Positions 44,675-52,204 of a stretch of DNA of 64,000 nt are shown piece by piece; the first letter of the stretch is position 1; each line of letters opens with the position of its first letter. The notes under the pieces are model-generated. The model was not told the DNA's origin. It did no database searches and saw only the letters and a list, made by a program, of their open reading frames with translations. The DNA is taken from positions 1-64,000 of the forward strand of contig NZ_JAEAGR010000013.1 of NCBI RefSeq assembly GCF_015999265.1. The letters run 5' to 3'. This DNA is from Mobilitalea sibirica. Its GTDB lineage: Bacteria > Bacillota > Clostridia > Lachnospirales > Lachnospiraceae. A program made the translations under genes and the position numbers.

Positions 44675-44875
44675 TTAGCTAATCAACAAGTCAACAAGTC
44701 TCATGTTTTCTTTTTTTAATCTTAAATCCTTTAACTCTATGTATTTATCTATTAATTCATCTTTGGTAAGTGTTTGTATACAGGCTCTGGTTAGTCCAGG
44801 GTCGATGTCTAATTCGCTTGCTATTACACATATTGCTTTTTTTAATCTTTCTCTTGCTTCTACTATTTTATCCAT
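44675..44875 (-). CDS. Small helical phage protein
   Basis: A 66-residue protein MDKIVEARERLKKAICVIAS, helical, without Cys motif. I place the start at ATG 44875, where the repeated linker supplies GGAAAGGAAGAT; the upstream in-frame ATA/TTG extension reads through that linker. Function unknown. Confidence 0.65.
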   Translation of the reverse strand: MDKIVEARERLKKAICVIASELDIDPGLTRACIQTLTKDELIDKYIELKDLRLKKENMRLVDLLIS

Positions 44876-44892
44876 ATCTTCCTTTCCGCTTA

Positions 44893-45033
44893 TCAGCACT
44901 CCTGCGATTCACAATTCCCAAGGCATTCACCCAATGTTACATTTTCATATTCATCAGTCAGTTCACAAAAACAAATATCTTCATCTATCTCATTCTTTTC
45001 GATATTTCCTAGACAGTGTCTACACTTATCCAT
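44893..45033 (-). CDS. 46-residue cysteine-rich peptide
   Basis: MDKCRHCLGNIEKNEIDEDI then CFCELTDEYENVTLGECLGN and CESQEC gives seven cysteines, probably a metal site. GCGGAAAGGAGTATT precedes the ATG at 45033, and the stop lies within the next linker. Not listed by ordinary ORF length cut-offs; supported by spacing and linkers on both sides. Confidence 0.65.
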   Translation of the reverse strand: MDKCRHCLGNIEKNEIDEDICFCELTDEYENVTLGECLGNCESQEC

Positions 45034-45067
45034 AATACTCCTTTCCGCTTATAACCTAAATTTCAGT

Positions 45068-45316
45068 TTAGTCTTCTAATCCTAAAATACAGTACCCCTC
45101 TTGTAACCCGAATTGAGGGCAGTCTTTTAAGATATATCCTATTTTTTTATGCATCGCCCGACCACGATACCCGGCTGCAATCGAATATTCGCGTAATACA
45201 AGCATTTCACCTACTTGGTAATCTCGATCATTTTTACGGATATCAAAATTTTTCTTTCCGTCCCAAATATCTTGAAAATATGGATTAAAACATTTTAAAT
45301 CATGCCATCTTACCAT
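45068..45316 (-). CDS. DUF3850 / ASCH-like RNA-binding protein
   Basis: An 82-residue protein matching the DUF3850 pattern: HDLKCFNPYFQDIWDGKKNFDIRKNDRDYQVGEML in outline (landmarks HDLKCFNPYF and FDIRKNDRDY) and a final GLQEGYCILGLE strand. ASCH/PUA-like folds bind RNA or modified bases. The repeated linker precedes its ATG. Its target in phage biology is unknown. Confidence 0.85.
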   Translation of the reverse strand: MVRWHDLKCFNPYFQDIWDGKKNFDIRKNDRDYQVGEMLVLREYSIAAGYRGRAMHKKIGYILKDCPQFGLQEGYCILGLED

Positions 45317-45331
45317 AACATTCCTTTCCGC

Positions 45332-45697
45332 TTACCAGCTAATCAATTCTGGGTTTTCGTGGATATTACCGATAACCTCGATGTAATTATGCTTAAACCC
45401 GGTATCTTCGATAAAAATTGAAAATCCTCCATCTTCCCATTCAACAACGTATTTATACTTAGGTGCATTTGGGTGACAAAATATATCCTCCTCATAAATC
45501 TCTTTACCGTTCTTATCTTTTAATCCAATGTATTGACCGATTGTTTCTGGAATAACTACAACTGCTGTGAAATCTTCAGTCAAATCTCCATCGACTAAAA
45601 CAAAGGTTCTTCCATCATTGGAGTTTATGTATAAAAATCCATATACCCATTCTTTAGTGTCAATGCTCCGTCCTCTAAACTTAATTTCTCTATGCAT
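45332..45697 (-). CDS. YopX family phage protein
   Basis: A 121-residue YopX-type protein: HREIKFRGRSIDTKEWVYGF at the start, TIGQYIGLKDKNGKEIYEED in the middle and a C-terminal EVIGNIHENPEL, all conserved in the family. GGAGGATGTGG sets the ATG at 45697, overlapping the upstream stop. YopX proteins are widespread in Gram-positive prophages; their function is not established. Confidence 0.9.
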   Translation of the reverse strand: MHREIKFRGRSIDTKEWVYGFLYINSNDGRTFVLVDGDLTEDFTAVVVIPETIGQYIGLKDKNGKEIYEEDIFCHPNAPKYKYVVEWEDGGFSIFIEDTGFKHNYIEVIGNIHENPELISW

Positions 45698-45872
45698 CCA
45701 CATCCTCCAATCTATAATCCATTACCTTGCGTACAAGATCGGCTTCATCGGTTATTTTTCCTGCGGAAGTGTGGCAAAGGTTGTATGCAGGACATTTATC
45801 CTTAACGCCAATGCATCCTCTAATCTCGCATATCGCCTTTGCCTTCCGTAAAAACTCAATTGCTCCTGTCAT
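45690..45872 (-). CDS. Small cysteine-containing phage protein
   Basis: A 60-residue protein, MTGAIEFLRKAKAICEIRGC followed by KDKCPAYNLC, four Cys in a possible metal site. GGGAGAGTGATTAATC precedes the ATG. The stop overlaps the YopX start. Not recognised. Confidence 0.7.
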   Translation of the reverse strand: MTGAIEFLRKAKAICEIRGCIGVKDKCPAYNLCHTSAGKITDEADLVRKVMDYRLEDVDA

Positions 45873-45874
45873 GA

Positions 45875-46348
45875 TTAATCACTCTCCCTTGGTAATTCCG
45901 GCAATGGCATCCAGTGAGTAACGAAATCATCTATAATCCCATATTCTTCACAGTACATATTCTGTTCAAACCAACCTTCTGGAATAATATAATCATCTGT
46001 TTCCTCGCAATATTCAAAATCGTTATCTTCCCAAACATACGAGCTATCTTCTGTATGTAGCGTTCCATCTTCATACATAGCGGTTGTTCTAATCTGTATT
46101 ATGTCACCGTTATAACTCCTTTTATTTGCGAGTATAAATACTCTTTCTTCATTCTCCGGCAATCCTTTTGTTACTGGTATCCATCCATTGGTTAGTTGAT
46201 GGGTAAGTGCGGATATTGCCAATCTAAGGCATTTAGCAGAATAACTATTCTCTTCTTCATGTTTTACAGAACATCCTTGCGCCCCTGTTAATCTCTTTTT
46301 CATGCGGTGTAACTCATTTATAGTTTCCTGTATTACTTGCTTATTCAT
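45875..46348 (-). CDS. DUF551-containing phage protein
   Basis: A 157-residue protein with the DUF551 pattern: WIPVTKGLPENEERVFILAN near residues 60-79 and a final VTHWMPLPELPRE. The N-terminal part (MNKQVIQETINELHRMKKRL) is a helical addition. I start at ATG 46348, behind AGGAGCTGCCAAGG, overlapping the upstream stop, rather than at the longer in-frame ORF that would run inside the previous gene. Function unknown. Confidence 0.8.
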   Translation of the reverse strand: MNKQVIQETINELHRMKKRLTGAQGCSVKHEEENSYSAKCLRLAISALTHQLTNGWIPVTKGLPENEERVFILANKRSYNGDIIQIRTTAMYEDGTLHTEDSSYVWEDNDFEYCEETDDYIIPEGWFEQNMYCEEYGIIDDFVTHWMPLPELPRESD

Positions 46349-46688
46349 CCTTGGCAGCTCCTTCCTCGTATCGTTCGTAATTTTTCTCTGCATCGCTGAA
46401 AGAGCGTGAGTAATTATTTTCTTTTGACCGCCTAAATTTCTCACATTTTAAAGCGTCTCCACGACGAAGAATGTCATGAGTATATACACACTGAGGAACA
46501 TCTTTTATTGTCTGATTGCCACACCATGGTTGATAATCCTCGTAATCATCAACACATGAAAATTCACACATAAAGCAATTTACTGTATTCGGATTATGTA
46601 CGCACTCTGTTTCATGCCTTTCCATCGTGTCAGCTCTGGCGGTAGTCTTATTGCAGAAATCACATTTAAAACGCTGCACCTGTTTCAT
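46341..46688 (-). CDS. Cysteine-rich zinc-finger phage protein
   Basis: A 115-residue protein: FKCDFCNKTTARADTMERHE near residue 8 resembles a C2H2-like finger (C, C, H, with a later Cys), followed by CFMCEFSCVDDYEDY and PQCVYTHDI. It overlaps the upstream broken gene (ATGA) and the DUF551 gene. Function unknown. Confidence 0.75.
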   Translation of the reverse strand: MKQVQRFKCDFCNKTTARADTMERHETECVHNPNTVNCFMCEFSCVDDYEDYQPWCGNQTIKDVPQCVYTHDILRRGDALKCEKFRRSKENNYSRSFSDAEKNYERYEEGAAKDE

Positions 46689-46835
46689 TCCTTGACAGCT
46701 CCTTTCGATATTCTTCGTAACTTTCTATGGTTATATCGTTTCTGTCCTTTTATAAGTCCTCTGGATGCCCTCTGACAGTAATATTTACGAGCAAGTTTAT
46801 CTTCTCTGGTTAATCTTTTGTGTTCGGCTCTCATA
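46685..46835 (-). pseudogene. Small basic phage gene with a one-base frameshift
   Basis: ATG 46835 follows GGAAAGGAGTAGTT and reads MRAEHKRLTREE, then stops. The next frame immediately continues KLARKYYCQRASRGLIKGQK to a TGA that overlaps the next gene's ATG, but it has no start of its own. One extra A in GAAGAATAAA (near 46801) explains this; without it a single 49-residue basic protein would result. It may be a real mutation or a sequencing error. Confidence 0.6.
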
Positions 46836-46836
46836 A

Positions 46837-47358
46837 CTACTCCTTTCCCTCGAGGTTGCTAAAAACCACTACCATGCTCGGAAATGGTGCTGAATTATTA
46901 CTGTTTCCGAATTTTAACCTACCCTTTATAAACCTTATTTCCTTTGCTTTGCCGTATATGTACTTGTGAAAAGCTTCTGTGTCCGTCCTGACAGGCAACA
47001 ACATAACAACTGTGGTATTTGGTTTTCTGCTTTCCTCGTAACATTTTTTGATCCAATCTTCTTGTCCGGGTTTATATTCGTTTATGTGATAACCACGTTC
47101 AACACATTTTTTCTTTTTACAATTAGGTTTACAGGGTTTTTCTGATTTCGAATATGGAGGATTACAAAACACAGTACAGCCGCTCCAATCTTTTAATAGT
47201 CCGTTTTCTTCTTTAGTGTAGTAATAATTACATTTATGGTTTTCTTTTGTAGCGCAAGGATCTAACATAAATTGAAATTCTTTGTCTAATTCATCAAAAA
47301 ATTCTTGTGGTGTAGCCCATTCATCTGTTTGGCTACTAAACATTAATTCGTTATTCAT
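46837..47358 (-). CDS. Phage DNA N6-adenine methyltransferase (Dam family)
   Basis: Methylates adenine in DNA, probably to protect the phage genome. The 173-residue protein has TDEWATPQEFFDELDKEF near residue 11, FMLDPCATKENHKCNYYYT near 33, and the catalytic NPPYS near residue 66. An inserted segment with CKPNCKKKKCVERGYH follows, and VVMLLPVRTDTEAFHKYIYG is typical of the phage family. The stretch is behind GGAGGAATTAA. Recognition sequence is unknown. Confidence 0.93.
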   Translation of the reverse strand: MNNELMFSSQTDEWATPQEFFDELDKEFQFMLDPCATKENHKCNYYYTKEENGLLKDWSGCTVFCNPPYSKSEKPCKPNCKKKKCVERGYHINEYKPGQEDWIKKCYEESRKPNTTVVMLLPVRTDTEAFHKYIYGKAKEIRFIKGRLKFGNSNNSAPFPSMVVVFSNLEGKE

Positions 47359-47410
47359 TTAATTCCTCCTTATGAGGTTGTTATAAATTCTGTTATTACA
47401 TTTTGATCTA

Positions 47411-47758
47411 TCAGCTCACTCTTTCCACTTTTGTCCTTTTAGGACACCACAAGGGTGCTGTAATAACACTGTTCGGTATAAGCCTGCAATAATAACACAT
47501 TCTAATTCCCTCATCATTCGTGTTTATAACCTCATGACAATCCTCACAATTATCACAGTGCGGTACCCGGTACTTTCTAACACTTGTATTTTTTAATGCT
47601 CTTGATCGTATGAATGTATATAAAGCACTCATGTCCACAATGTCATCAAAGTATTGGTCCAACTGTTCGGCTACTCGAATGACCGGGTAGCCCAAATTGA
47701 GATAATAGATAATATCATTTATGTACGGATCAAATTTTGATTTACGTTTCATTTTCAT
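47411..47758 (-). CDS. Phage protein with C-terminal zinc ribbon
   Basis: A 115-residue protein. The first 60 residues (INDIIYYLNLGYPVIRVAEQ) look helix-turn-helix-like; then HCDNCEDCHEV and CYYCRLI form a zinc-ribbon. It overlaps the DnaD-like gene upstream by 17 bases. A DNA-binding role is plausible but not shown. Confidence 0.7.
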   Translation of the reverse strand: MKMKRKSKFDPYINDIIYYLNLGYPVIRVAEQLDQYFDDIVDMSALYTFIRSRALKNTSVRKYRVPHCDNCEDCHEVINTNDEGIRMCYYCRLIPNSVITAPLWCPKRTKVERVS

Positions 47759-48251
47759 CCCTCATTGTCTTACTTAGCAGTTCTCTCTTCTTTTCAATAA
47801 AGTTTTGAAATTGGGGGTCCATAGATATATGTATATTAGATTCTATTATTCCTTTATTAGTTGTGTCTTTTCGTGGTCTCTCACTGGTTTTTTTGTGGTC
47901 TTTTTTTGGTTCTTTATTGGTTTCAATATCTTGGTAAAGTCCGTAATTTACTAATGTTATCGTGGTTTTTTTTCGGTCTGTTTTTTTCACTATTTTTTCA
48001 TCATTTTGTAACTGGTTTAAAAATGACCTAACCTTTGTTTTACTCCATCCCCAACGCTCCATTAGCTTTAGTTCAGAAGTAATAAAACTGCCACGCTTTA
48101 CCAGAATTATTTCATTTCCTAATGAGATTTTTGCATCCTTGTAGTTAGCTAAGATGATTAGATCTATCCATGCTTGTCCTTTTGAGAATGGCTTGTCTTC
48201 CCATAACCAACCTTCTGTAAGTTCACGATATATGCTTACCCATCCATCCAC
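47742..48251 (-). CDS. Phage replisome organizer / DnaD-like N-terminal domain protein
   Basis: Probable replication initiation protein. The 169-residue product starts with the winged-helix domain common to phage replisome organizers: GWVSIYRELTEGWLWEDKPF, then GQAWIDLIILANYKDAKI and GSFITSELKLMERWGWSK. The C-terminal part is charged and lacks the full DnaD DDBH2 domain, so helicase loading may need a host factor. It follows RusA without a gap. Confidence 0.85.
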   Translation of the reverse strand: MDGWVSIYRELTEGWLWEDKPFSKGQAWIDLIILANYKDAKISLGNEIILVKRGSFITSELKLMERWGWSKTKVRSFLNQLQNDEKIVKKTDRKKTTITLVNYGLYQDIETNKEPKKDHKKTSERPRKDTTNKGIIESNIHISMDPQFQNFIEKKRELLSKTMRDENET

Positions 48252-48629
48252 CTAATCACCAACCTCTTTTATAGTAACCTCAATCCTTGGATATTCTGGA
48301 TCACAATAAAACTGGTCCAAAAATCCAACAATCTCCTTCCAGCCATCGTTAGCAAGTACTCCTGTCTTTACAAGACTGTCCTGAATAACCTTATGAGCAA
48401 ATGAAGAGATATTATCTAGGTCCCTCTTTCTATTTGGCTCGTAGAAGTTATATTTCAGCAATACAGGCTTTGTTATATGTATTCCTCTTAGTTGTTGTCT
48501 AATTGGCCAAATAACGGCTTCCTCTGCATCTTTTTTCATCCTACCACCTTCCTTCGGATGAGTACGATTAGCAGCTGTATATTCATTCAAACCGGGAAGT
48601 TTCCCGATAATTATAAGTTTATATTCCAT
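48252..48629 (-). CDS. rusA: RusA-type Holliday junction resolvase
   Basis: Structure-specific endonuclease resolving branched DNA during recombination or before packaging. The 125-residue protein has the family's LPGLNEYTAANRTHPKEG start, KYNFYEPNRKRDLDNI near 60-75 with the catalytic Asp residues, and DGWKEIVGFLDQFYCDPE near 95. ATG 48629 behind GGAGAAAGGGGAACT is preferred over an upstream start. Confidence 0.93.
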   Translation of the reverse strand: MEYKLIIIGKLPGLNEYTAANRTHPKEGGRMKKDAEEAVIWPIRQQLRGIHITKPVLLKYNFYEPNRKRDLDNISSFAHKVIQDSLVKTGVLANDGWKEIVGFLDQFYCDPEYPRIEVTIKEVGD

Positions 48630-48722
48630 AGTTCCCCTTTCTCCGGGAGCGGCGGTCAACCGCCCCGGTACGGATAAGGTTTAGTTAATCCGGTGACACT
48701 GTGATATGTTATACCGGAGATA

Positions 48723-49010
48723 CTACAAATAAGATTTTCCATATCTTCTGCGGAATGCTTCTCTATCTCCGTAATGAGATTCCCAAATTACCTGTCCTAG
48801 CATCTTAGACAACCTCTCTGCCATGGAATTATCATGTATACGCTCTATAGTAGTACCAATATTATGGCATCGGTTGCAGCTTGGAACTTTAAGCCCATCC
48901 TCCTCTGATAGATCTCTATTACCCTTTCCGAATATTAAGTGATGCTCACATTCAGCAGGTTTACCGCAAAAGAAACAAATTTCAGTAAATTCTGTTACTA
49001 TACTTTTCAT
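48723..49010 (-). CDS. HNH-like / recombination-associated zinc protein
   Basis: A 95-residue protein with CFFCGKPAECEHHLIFGKGNR and SCNRCHN, an HNH-type arrangement (His-His, two CxxC pairs) seen in small nucleases and in phage NinG/Orf-like recombination proteins. It overlaps the exonuclease gene by 4 bases and lies in the recombination module. Nuclease activity is inferred only. Confidence 0.75.
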   Translation of the reverse strand: MKSIVTEFTEICFFCGKPAECEHHLIFGKGNRDLSEEDGLKVPSCNRCHNIGTTIERIHDNSMAERLSKMLGQVIWESHYGDREAFRRRYGKSYL

Positions 49011-49804
49011 ACTTCACCTAGCAGTTCAGAATAATGAATAGGTTTAGTGAGTACCTTTGTGTGCTTACACCAATCACAGATACCGCATCGGATAGGATCA
49101 GCCATCTTATCTTTGAGAAGCAGAATTTTAGGAGTGTTCTGCTCGACCTCATAAAGCTTTTCTTTTAGGTGATCATCATCAATTTGGATGATCTCTATGT
49201 TTGGCTCCTTCTCCTTAGAGGCTGCAGCTATGAAGAACGGAAGTCTCTTGCCGGTATTCTGATATACAACTTCCTGATATACCGCTCCCTGGATGTCATA
49301 ACCCCAGTATTGGGTAAAATCCATGTACCCGAAATCTTTGGTCCAAAATTGCTTTGTAAGGCTCTCCATCACTTTCAGATCAACGATCGCAATGTCATCA
49401 AGATAACTATCAATCTTTATTTTCCACTTGGCACCAAAAAGCTCAGCTGTCATGATTACCTGTTTCTGGCCGGACATATACTTCATAAAATAATCATCCC
49501 GTTCGATACGATTGATTATTTCTTCTGCTCTTCGATACTCAGCTTTTAACTGACCTTGCTTAGTGAATATTTCTGGATTTTTAGCCTTGAAAACATCTAA
49601 TGTACTCTCAAAGTGTGCATCTACATATGAGCCAACGAGTAAGGCAGTAGTCATTTCCATTTCCCAATCACCATTAAGTTTTGCAAGTGCCTGTTCTTCA
49701 CATGCAGGCTTTCCTAATGTGCCGGCAAAGTCTTTATATTGAGATACTGACAGATACTCTTTATTAGCTTCCAGGCTGTGGTAATTCTCACTGGTTAAGA
49801 TCAT
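49007..49804 (-). CDS. PD-(D/E)XK exonuclease (phage recombination)
   Basis: Probable 5'-3' exonuclease that makes single-stranded tails. The 265-residue protein contains KIDSYLDDIAIVDLKV near residues 137-152 (metal-binding D...D-x-K core), VGSYVDAHFE near 57 and a Gln/Tyr motif in QYWGYDIQGAVYQEVVY near 175. The C-terminal CGICDWCKHTK could bind metal, reminiscent of Fe-S clusters in related nucleases. Its start overlaps the end of the upstream partner gene, suggesting joint action. Confidence 0.88.
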   Translation of the reverse strand: MILTSENYHSLEANKEYLSVSQYKDFAGTLGKPACEEQALAKLNGDWEMEMTTALLVGSYVDAHFESTLDVFKAKNPEIFTKQGQLKAEYRRAEEIINRIERDDYFMKYMSGQKQVIMTAELFGAKWKIKIDSYLDDIAIVDLKVMESLTKQFWTKDFGYMDFTQYWGYDIQGAVYQEVVYQNTGKRLPFFIAAASKEKEPNIEIIQIDDDHLKEKLYEVEQNTPKILLLKDKMADPIRCGICDWCKHTKVLTKPIHYSELLGEV

Positions 49805-50606
49805 TTGTTTTTCCTTCCTTATTGAAAGGATCCTCAGCTTTTGCTACTGTCTTAAAATAATCCTCAACCTTTCCCTGAGCATTCTTTAAAGCGGTATAAA
49901 CACCCCATAGATCAGTACACTCCTCAGCTCCAAAATCAGCTAAGTTCCTCCCTGCATATTCTTCAAGCTGCGACTTAGTTACACCGAAATCTTTCTTAAA
50001 CAGTTTTTCTATCTTCGCTATCTTCTCTTGACTTGGAAGATCGCCATAGCCTTTCTTTTGTGTAGCTTTGCATTCTTCAACAGCCATATCTACGACATCA
50101 CCCGGAATCACACCTAAGATGCAAGCTCTCATTCTTCTGGCTCCAAAATTGGCTGTAGCCTCATAAATATCTCTGGCATCGGTTAAGTCAACTCTGCCTT
50201 TCTTTGTGTCTCGAACATGTTCCACAGTAAAGATTTTCGTTACCCTAGTATTGGTCTCTAAATCCCATGCATAAGCCATCATTTCAGATGATCCATTATT
50301 CTGTTCTAGCTCAATTACTCCGTAGTCAATATTCCCCCAGGTCTGAGCCAAGGCTTCAGCTAACCTTATGCTTGGACCAGAAACATTCTGACCGCCCTTA
50401 GGATAAGAATAAATAGCTTGCTCCGCTAATGTCTGCCTCTGACATGCTCGCTTAATCTTTTGCATAGCTTCGTACTCATCTCTTGGAAATTTTTTAGCGA
50501 TAACCATAGCTGCTTGTACTTCCTGTGCCTGTCTTGATATCATCATTTCCGTTTGGCTTGTTTTAACCGGCATAAAACCGTCTTGTACTGATAATTCATT
50601 TCCCAT
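49788..50606 (-). CDS. Phage recombination partner protein, family uncertain
   Basis: A 272-residue protein that precedes and overlaps the exonuclease gene, the position of a single-strand annealing protein. It has SYPKGGQNVSGPSIRLAEAL near 66-85 and TANFGARRMRACILGVIPGD near 150-169. These resemble a phage family found with exonucleases, but I cannot align it with RecT, Erf or Redbeta. Role as ssDNA-annealing protein is inferred from context. Confidence 0.6.
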   Translation of the reverse strand: MGNELSVQDGFMPVKTSQTEMMISRQAQEVQAAMVIAKKFPRDEYEAMQKIKRACQRQTLAEQAIYSYPKGGQNVSGPSIRLAEALAQTWGNIDYGVIELEQNNGSSEMMAYAWDLETNTRVTKIFTVEHVRDTKKGRVDLTDARDIYEATANFGARRMRACILGVIPGDVVDMAVEECKATQKKGYGDLPSQEKIAKIEKLFKKDFGVTKSQLEEYAGRNLADFGAEECTDLWGVYTALKNAQGKVEDYFKTVAKAEDPFNKEGKTNDLNQ

Positions 50607-50616
50607 CAGTTACCTC

Positions 50617-52047
50617 CTATAATTCCACTACGGTTAGATCTTCATCATCCGTGGTTCTGGTAGCTATAAACTGTAATCCCTTGGACTTACACTTCTCATA
50701 AAGCTTTGTTCTCAGATCTGTAGATAACTTCTCTACACCATCAATAAGAATAATCTGCAGACCATTAGGCTTCTGGATAGCAACATCAATGCATAGGTCA
50801 AGCTTCTCACCGTCAGATAAGTTGGATACTGGAAGACCATTAATCAAGGGAACACCGTCCTTTACTGTAAGGCCTTTAATCGGAATAGTAGCTGTTTCAA
50901 GAATTTCACCCGGAAGAGTTCTGGCTTTTTCTATCTTTCTCGTAAGATCTGCAGACTCTGCTAGTAGATCCTCAACCTCATTCTGCAGGTTAACCATCCG
51001 GTGATACTCATTAATGTGTGATTTCATCTTCTCGACCATAGCTGCCTTTTCTGAAAGCTCTAGTGTAGACTTCTTTTCTTTACCAACGTATTCCTTGTAT
51101 TCCTCCACTTCAGCATCATACTTAGCAACAGCTGCTGTATACTGATTTTCTATAACAGATAACTTGTCTTTCTTTTTGTCTGCAAGGCCGTCACGTTCTG
51201 TTTCCAGAGCTTTTATCTGGGCCTTAAGGCTTGCTATGTCTCTATCAATTTGATTGGCTCTGGTATCAAATTCACGGTCAAGTGCTGCGATTGCAATCTC
51301 TTTATCAGCTTCAAACTTTCGTACCTTATTGTTGCGATTCTCGATAAGCTGTAGTGCCTTATCGATAGTCTCATTTTCCTTACGGATTCGCTCTATCTCG
51401 GTATAAATCTCATTAAGACTTGCCTTCTCCCACTTCTCCGCTTCGTATCCTTCAGGGATATTCTCCGCAATCTCTTCTATGAAGGCCCTCTTATTTCTAG
51501 CATCACGATTGATGTCTTGACGCTTCATAAAGTAATAGCCTTTTTCAGATTGAATATCATTAAGAACCTGAAGAATGTTCTGCTCATAATTGATATCCGG
51601 CACGATCTCTCCAAACCACTCCTTGATTGTTTGTAAGGACCAGTCGTATTCAATCATGTCCAAGATAATTGCGTTCTGTTGTTTCTTATCCATGGCCATA
51701 AATTCAACCGGTGAAAGCTGCAGTGTGGTAAAAATATCTTTCAAGAATGTTTCTGGGCTACCAACCTCCATACCATTGTGCTTGACACTTTTATAATCAG
51801 TCTGCTGGGTACGAGGTTTCCGGTCGATTCTGATCCCGTTATCAGTTTCAATGAGAATCTCTCCCTCTGTCTCTCCGTTCCTTACTATGTACTCCCTATC
51901 ACTCTTATTGGTGAGTGCATACCTAATTGCATCAATGACTGATGTCTTACCGGCTCCATTTTTACCGGTTAATTCTATTGATCTCCCATCGGCTTCATAC
52001 TCTTTAATGCCAAATAGGTTTTTTATTTTGATTTTTACAATTTTCAA
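50617..52047 (-). CDS. SMC/RecF-like ATPase
   Basis: DNA-repair-type ABC ATPase: N-terminal Walker A GKNGAGKTSVIDAI near residue 29, a long coiled coil (about 170-370), and C-terminal signature and Walker B region SNLSDGEKLDLCIDVAI and QIILIDGVEKLS near 410-445. The organisation is that of a miniature Rad50/SbcC. TTG 52047 is the start, spaced well from AGGAGGGAAC. In this recombination module it may assist the exonuclease. Length 476 residues. Confidence 0.85.
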   Translation of the reverse strand: MKIVKIKIKNLFGIKEYEADGRSIELTGKNGAGKTSVIDAIRYALTNKSDREYIVRNGETEGEILIETDNGIRIDRKPRTQQTDYKSVKHNGMEVGSPETFLKDIFTTLQLSPVEFMAMDKKQQNAIILDMIEYDWSLQTIKEWFGEIVPDINYEQNILQVLNDIQSEKGYYFMKRQDINRDARNKRAFIEEIAENIPEGYEAEKWEKASLNEIYTEIERIRKENETIDKALQLIENRNNKVRKFEADKEIAIAALDREFDTRANQIDRDIASLKAQIKALETERDGLADKKKDKLSVIENQYTAAVAKYDAEVEEYKEYVGKEKKSTLELSEKAAMVEKMKSHINEYHRMVNLQNEVEDLLAESADLTRKIEKARTLPGEILETATIPIKGLTVKDGVPLINGLPVSNLSDGEKLDLCIDVAIQKPNGLQIILIDGVEKLSTDLRTKLYEKCKSKGLQFIATRTTDDEDLTVVEL

Positions 52048-52201
52048 TTAAGTTCCCTCCTAATACTATTTGACCGTCATTGGTAACGGCAGTTAATTGT
52101 TCATATTTTTTTCGAAGCTGCTCTGACTTTTTGGAGCAATCACACTTTTCTCCAGGATCAAGAAATGCGCCACATTCAGAGCAAGTGTGATAATATGCCA
52201 T
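52004..52201 (-). CDS. Small zinc-ribbon phage protein
   Basis: A 65-residue protein with HTCSECGAFLDPGEKCDCSKK at its start, two Cys pairs, then a short helix. The ATG at 52201 has AGGAGAATAAATT upstream. Its 3' end overlaps the ATPase gene start by 44 bases in another frame. Function unknown. Confidence 0.75.
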   Translation of the reverse strand: MAYYHTCSECGAFLDPGEKCDCSKKSEQLRKKYEQLTAVTNDGQIVLGGNLIENCKNQNKKPIWH

Positions 52202-52204
52202 AAT

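Larger units (their letters stand above)
43790..45340 (-). repeat. Repeated stop-and-ribosome-binding linkers between tiny genes
   Basis: Seven gene junctions share nearly the same minus-strand linker, TTAGCTGATAAGCGGAAAGG followed by AAGATATATG or a close variant. Copies lie at about 43791-43814, 43996-44020, 44415-44440, 44656-44680, 44877-44895, 45036-45056 and 45319-45342. The linker supplies stop codons (TAG, TGA, TAA) and the ribosome binding site GGAAAGGAAG. The genes it joins are unrelated in sequence. Confidence 0.85.

Noticed and set aside
43790-45342. CRISPR-like spacing of repeats
   Set aside because: The repeats are gene linkers with coding sequence of unequal length between them; no array of equal spacers and no cas genes exist.
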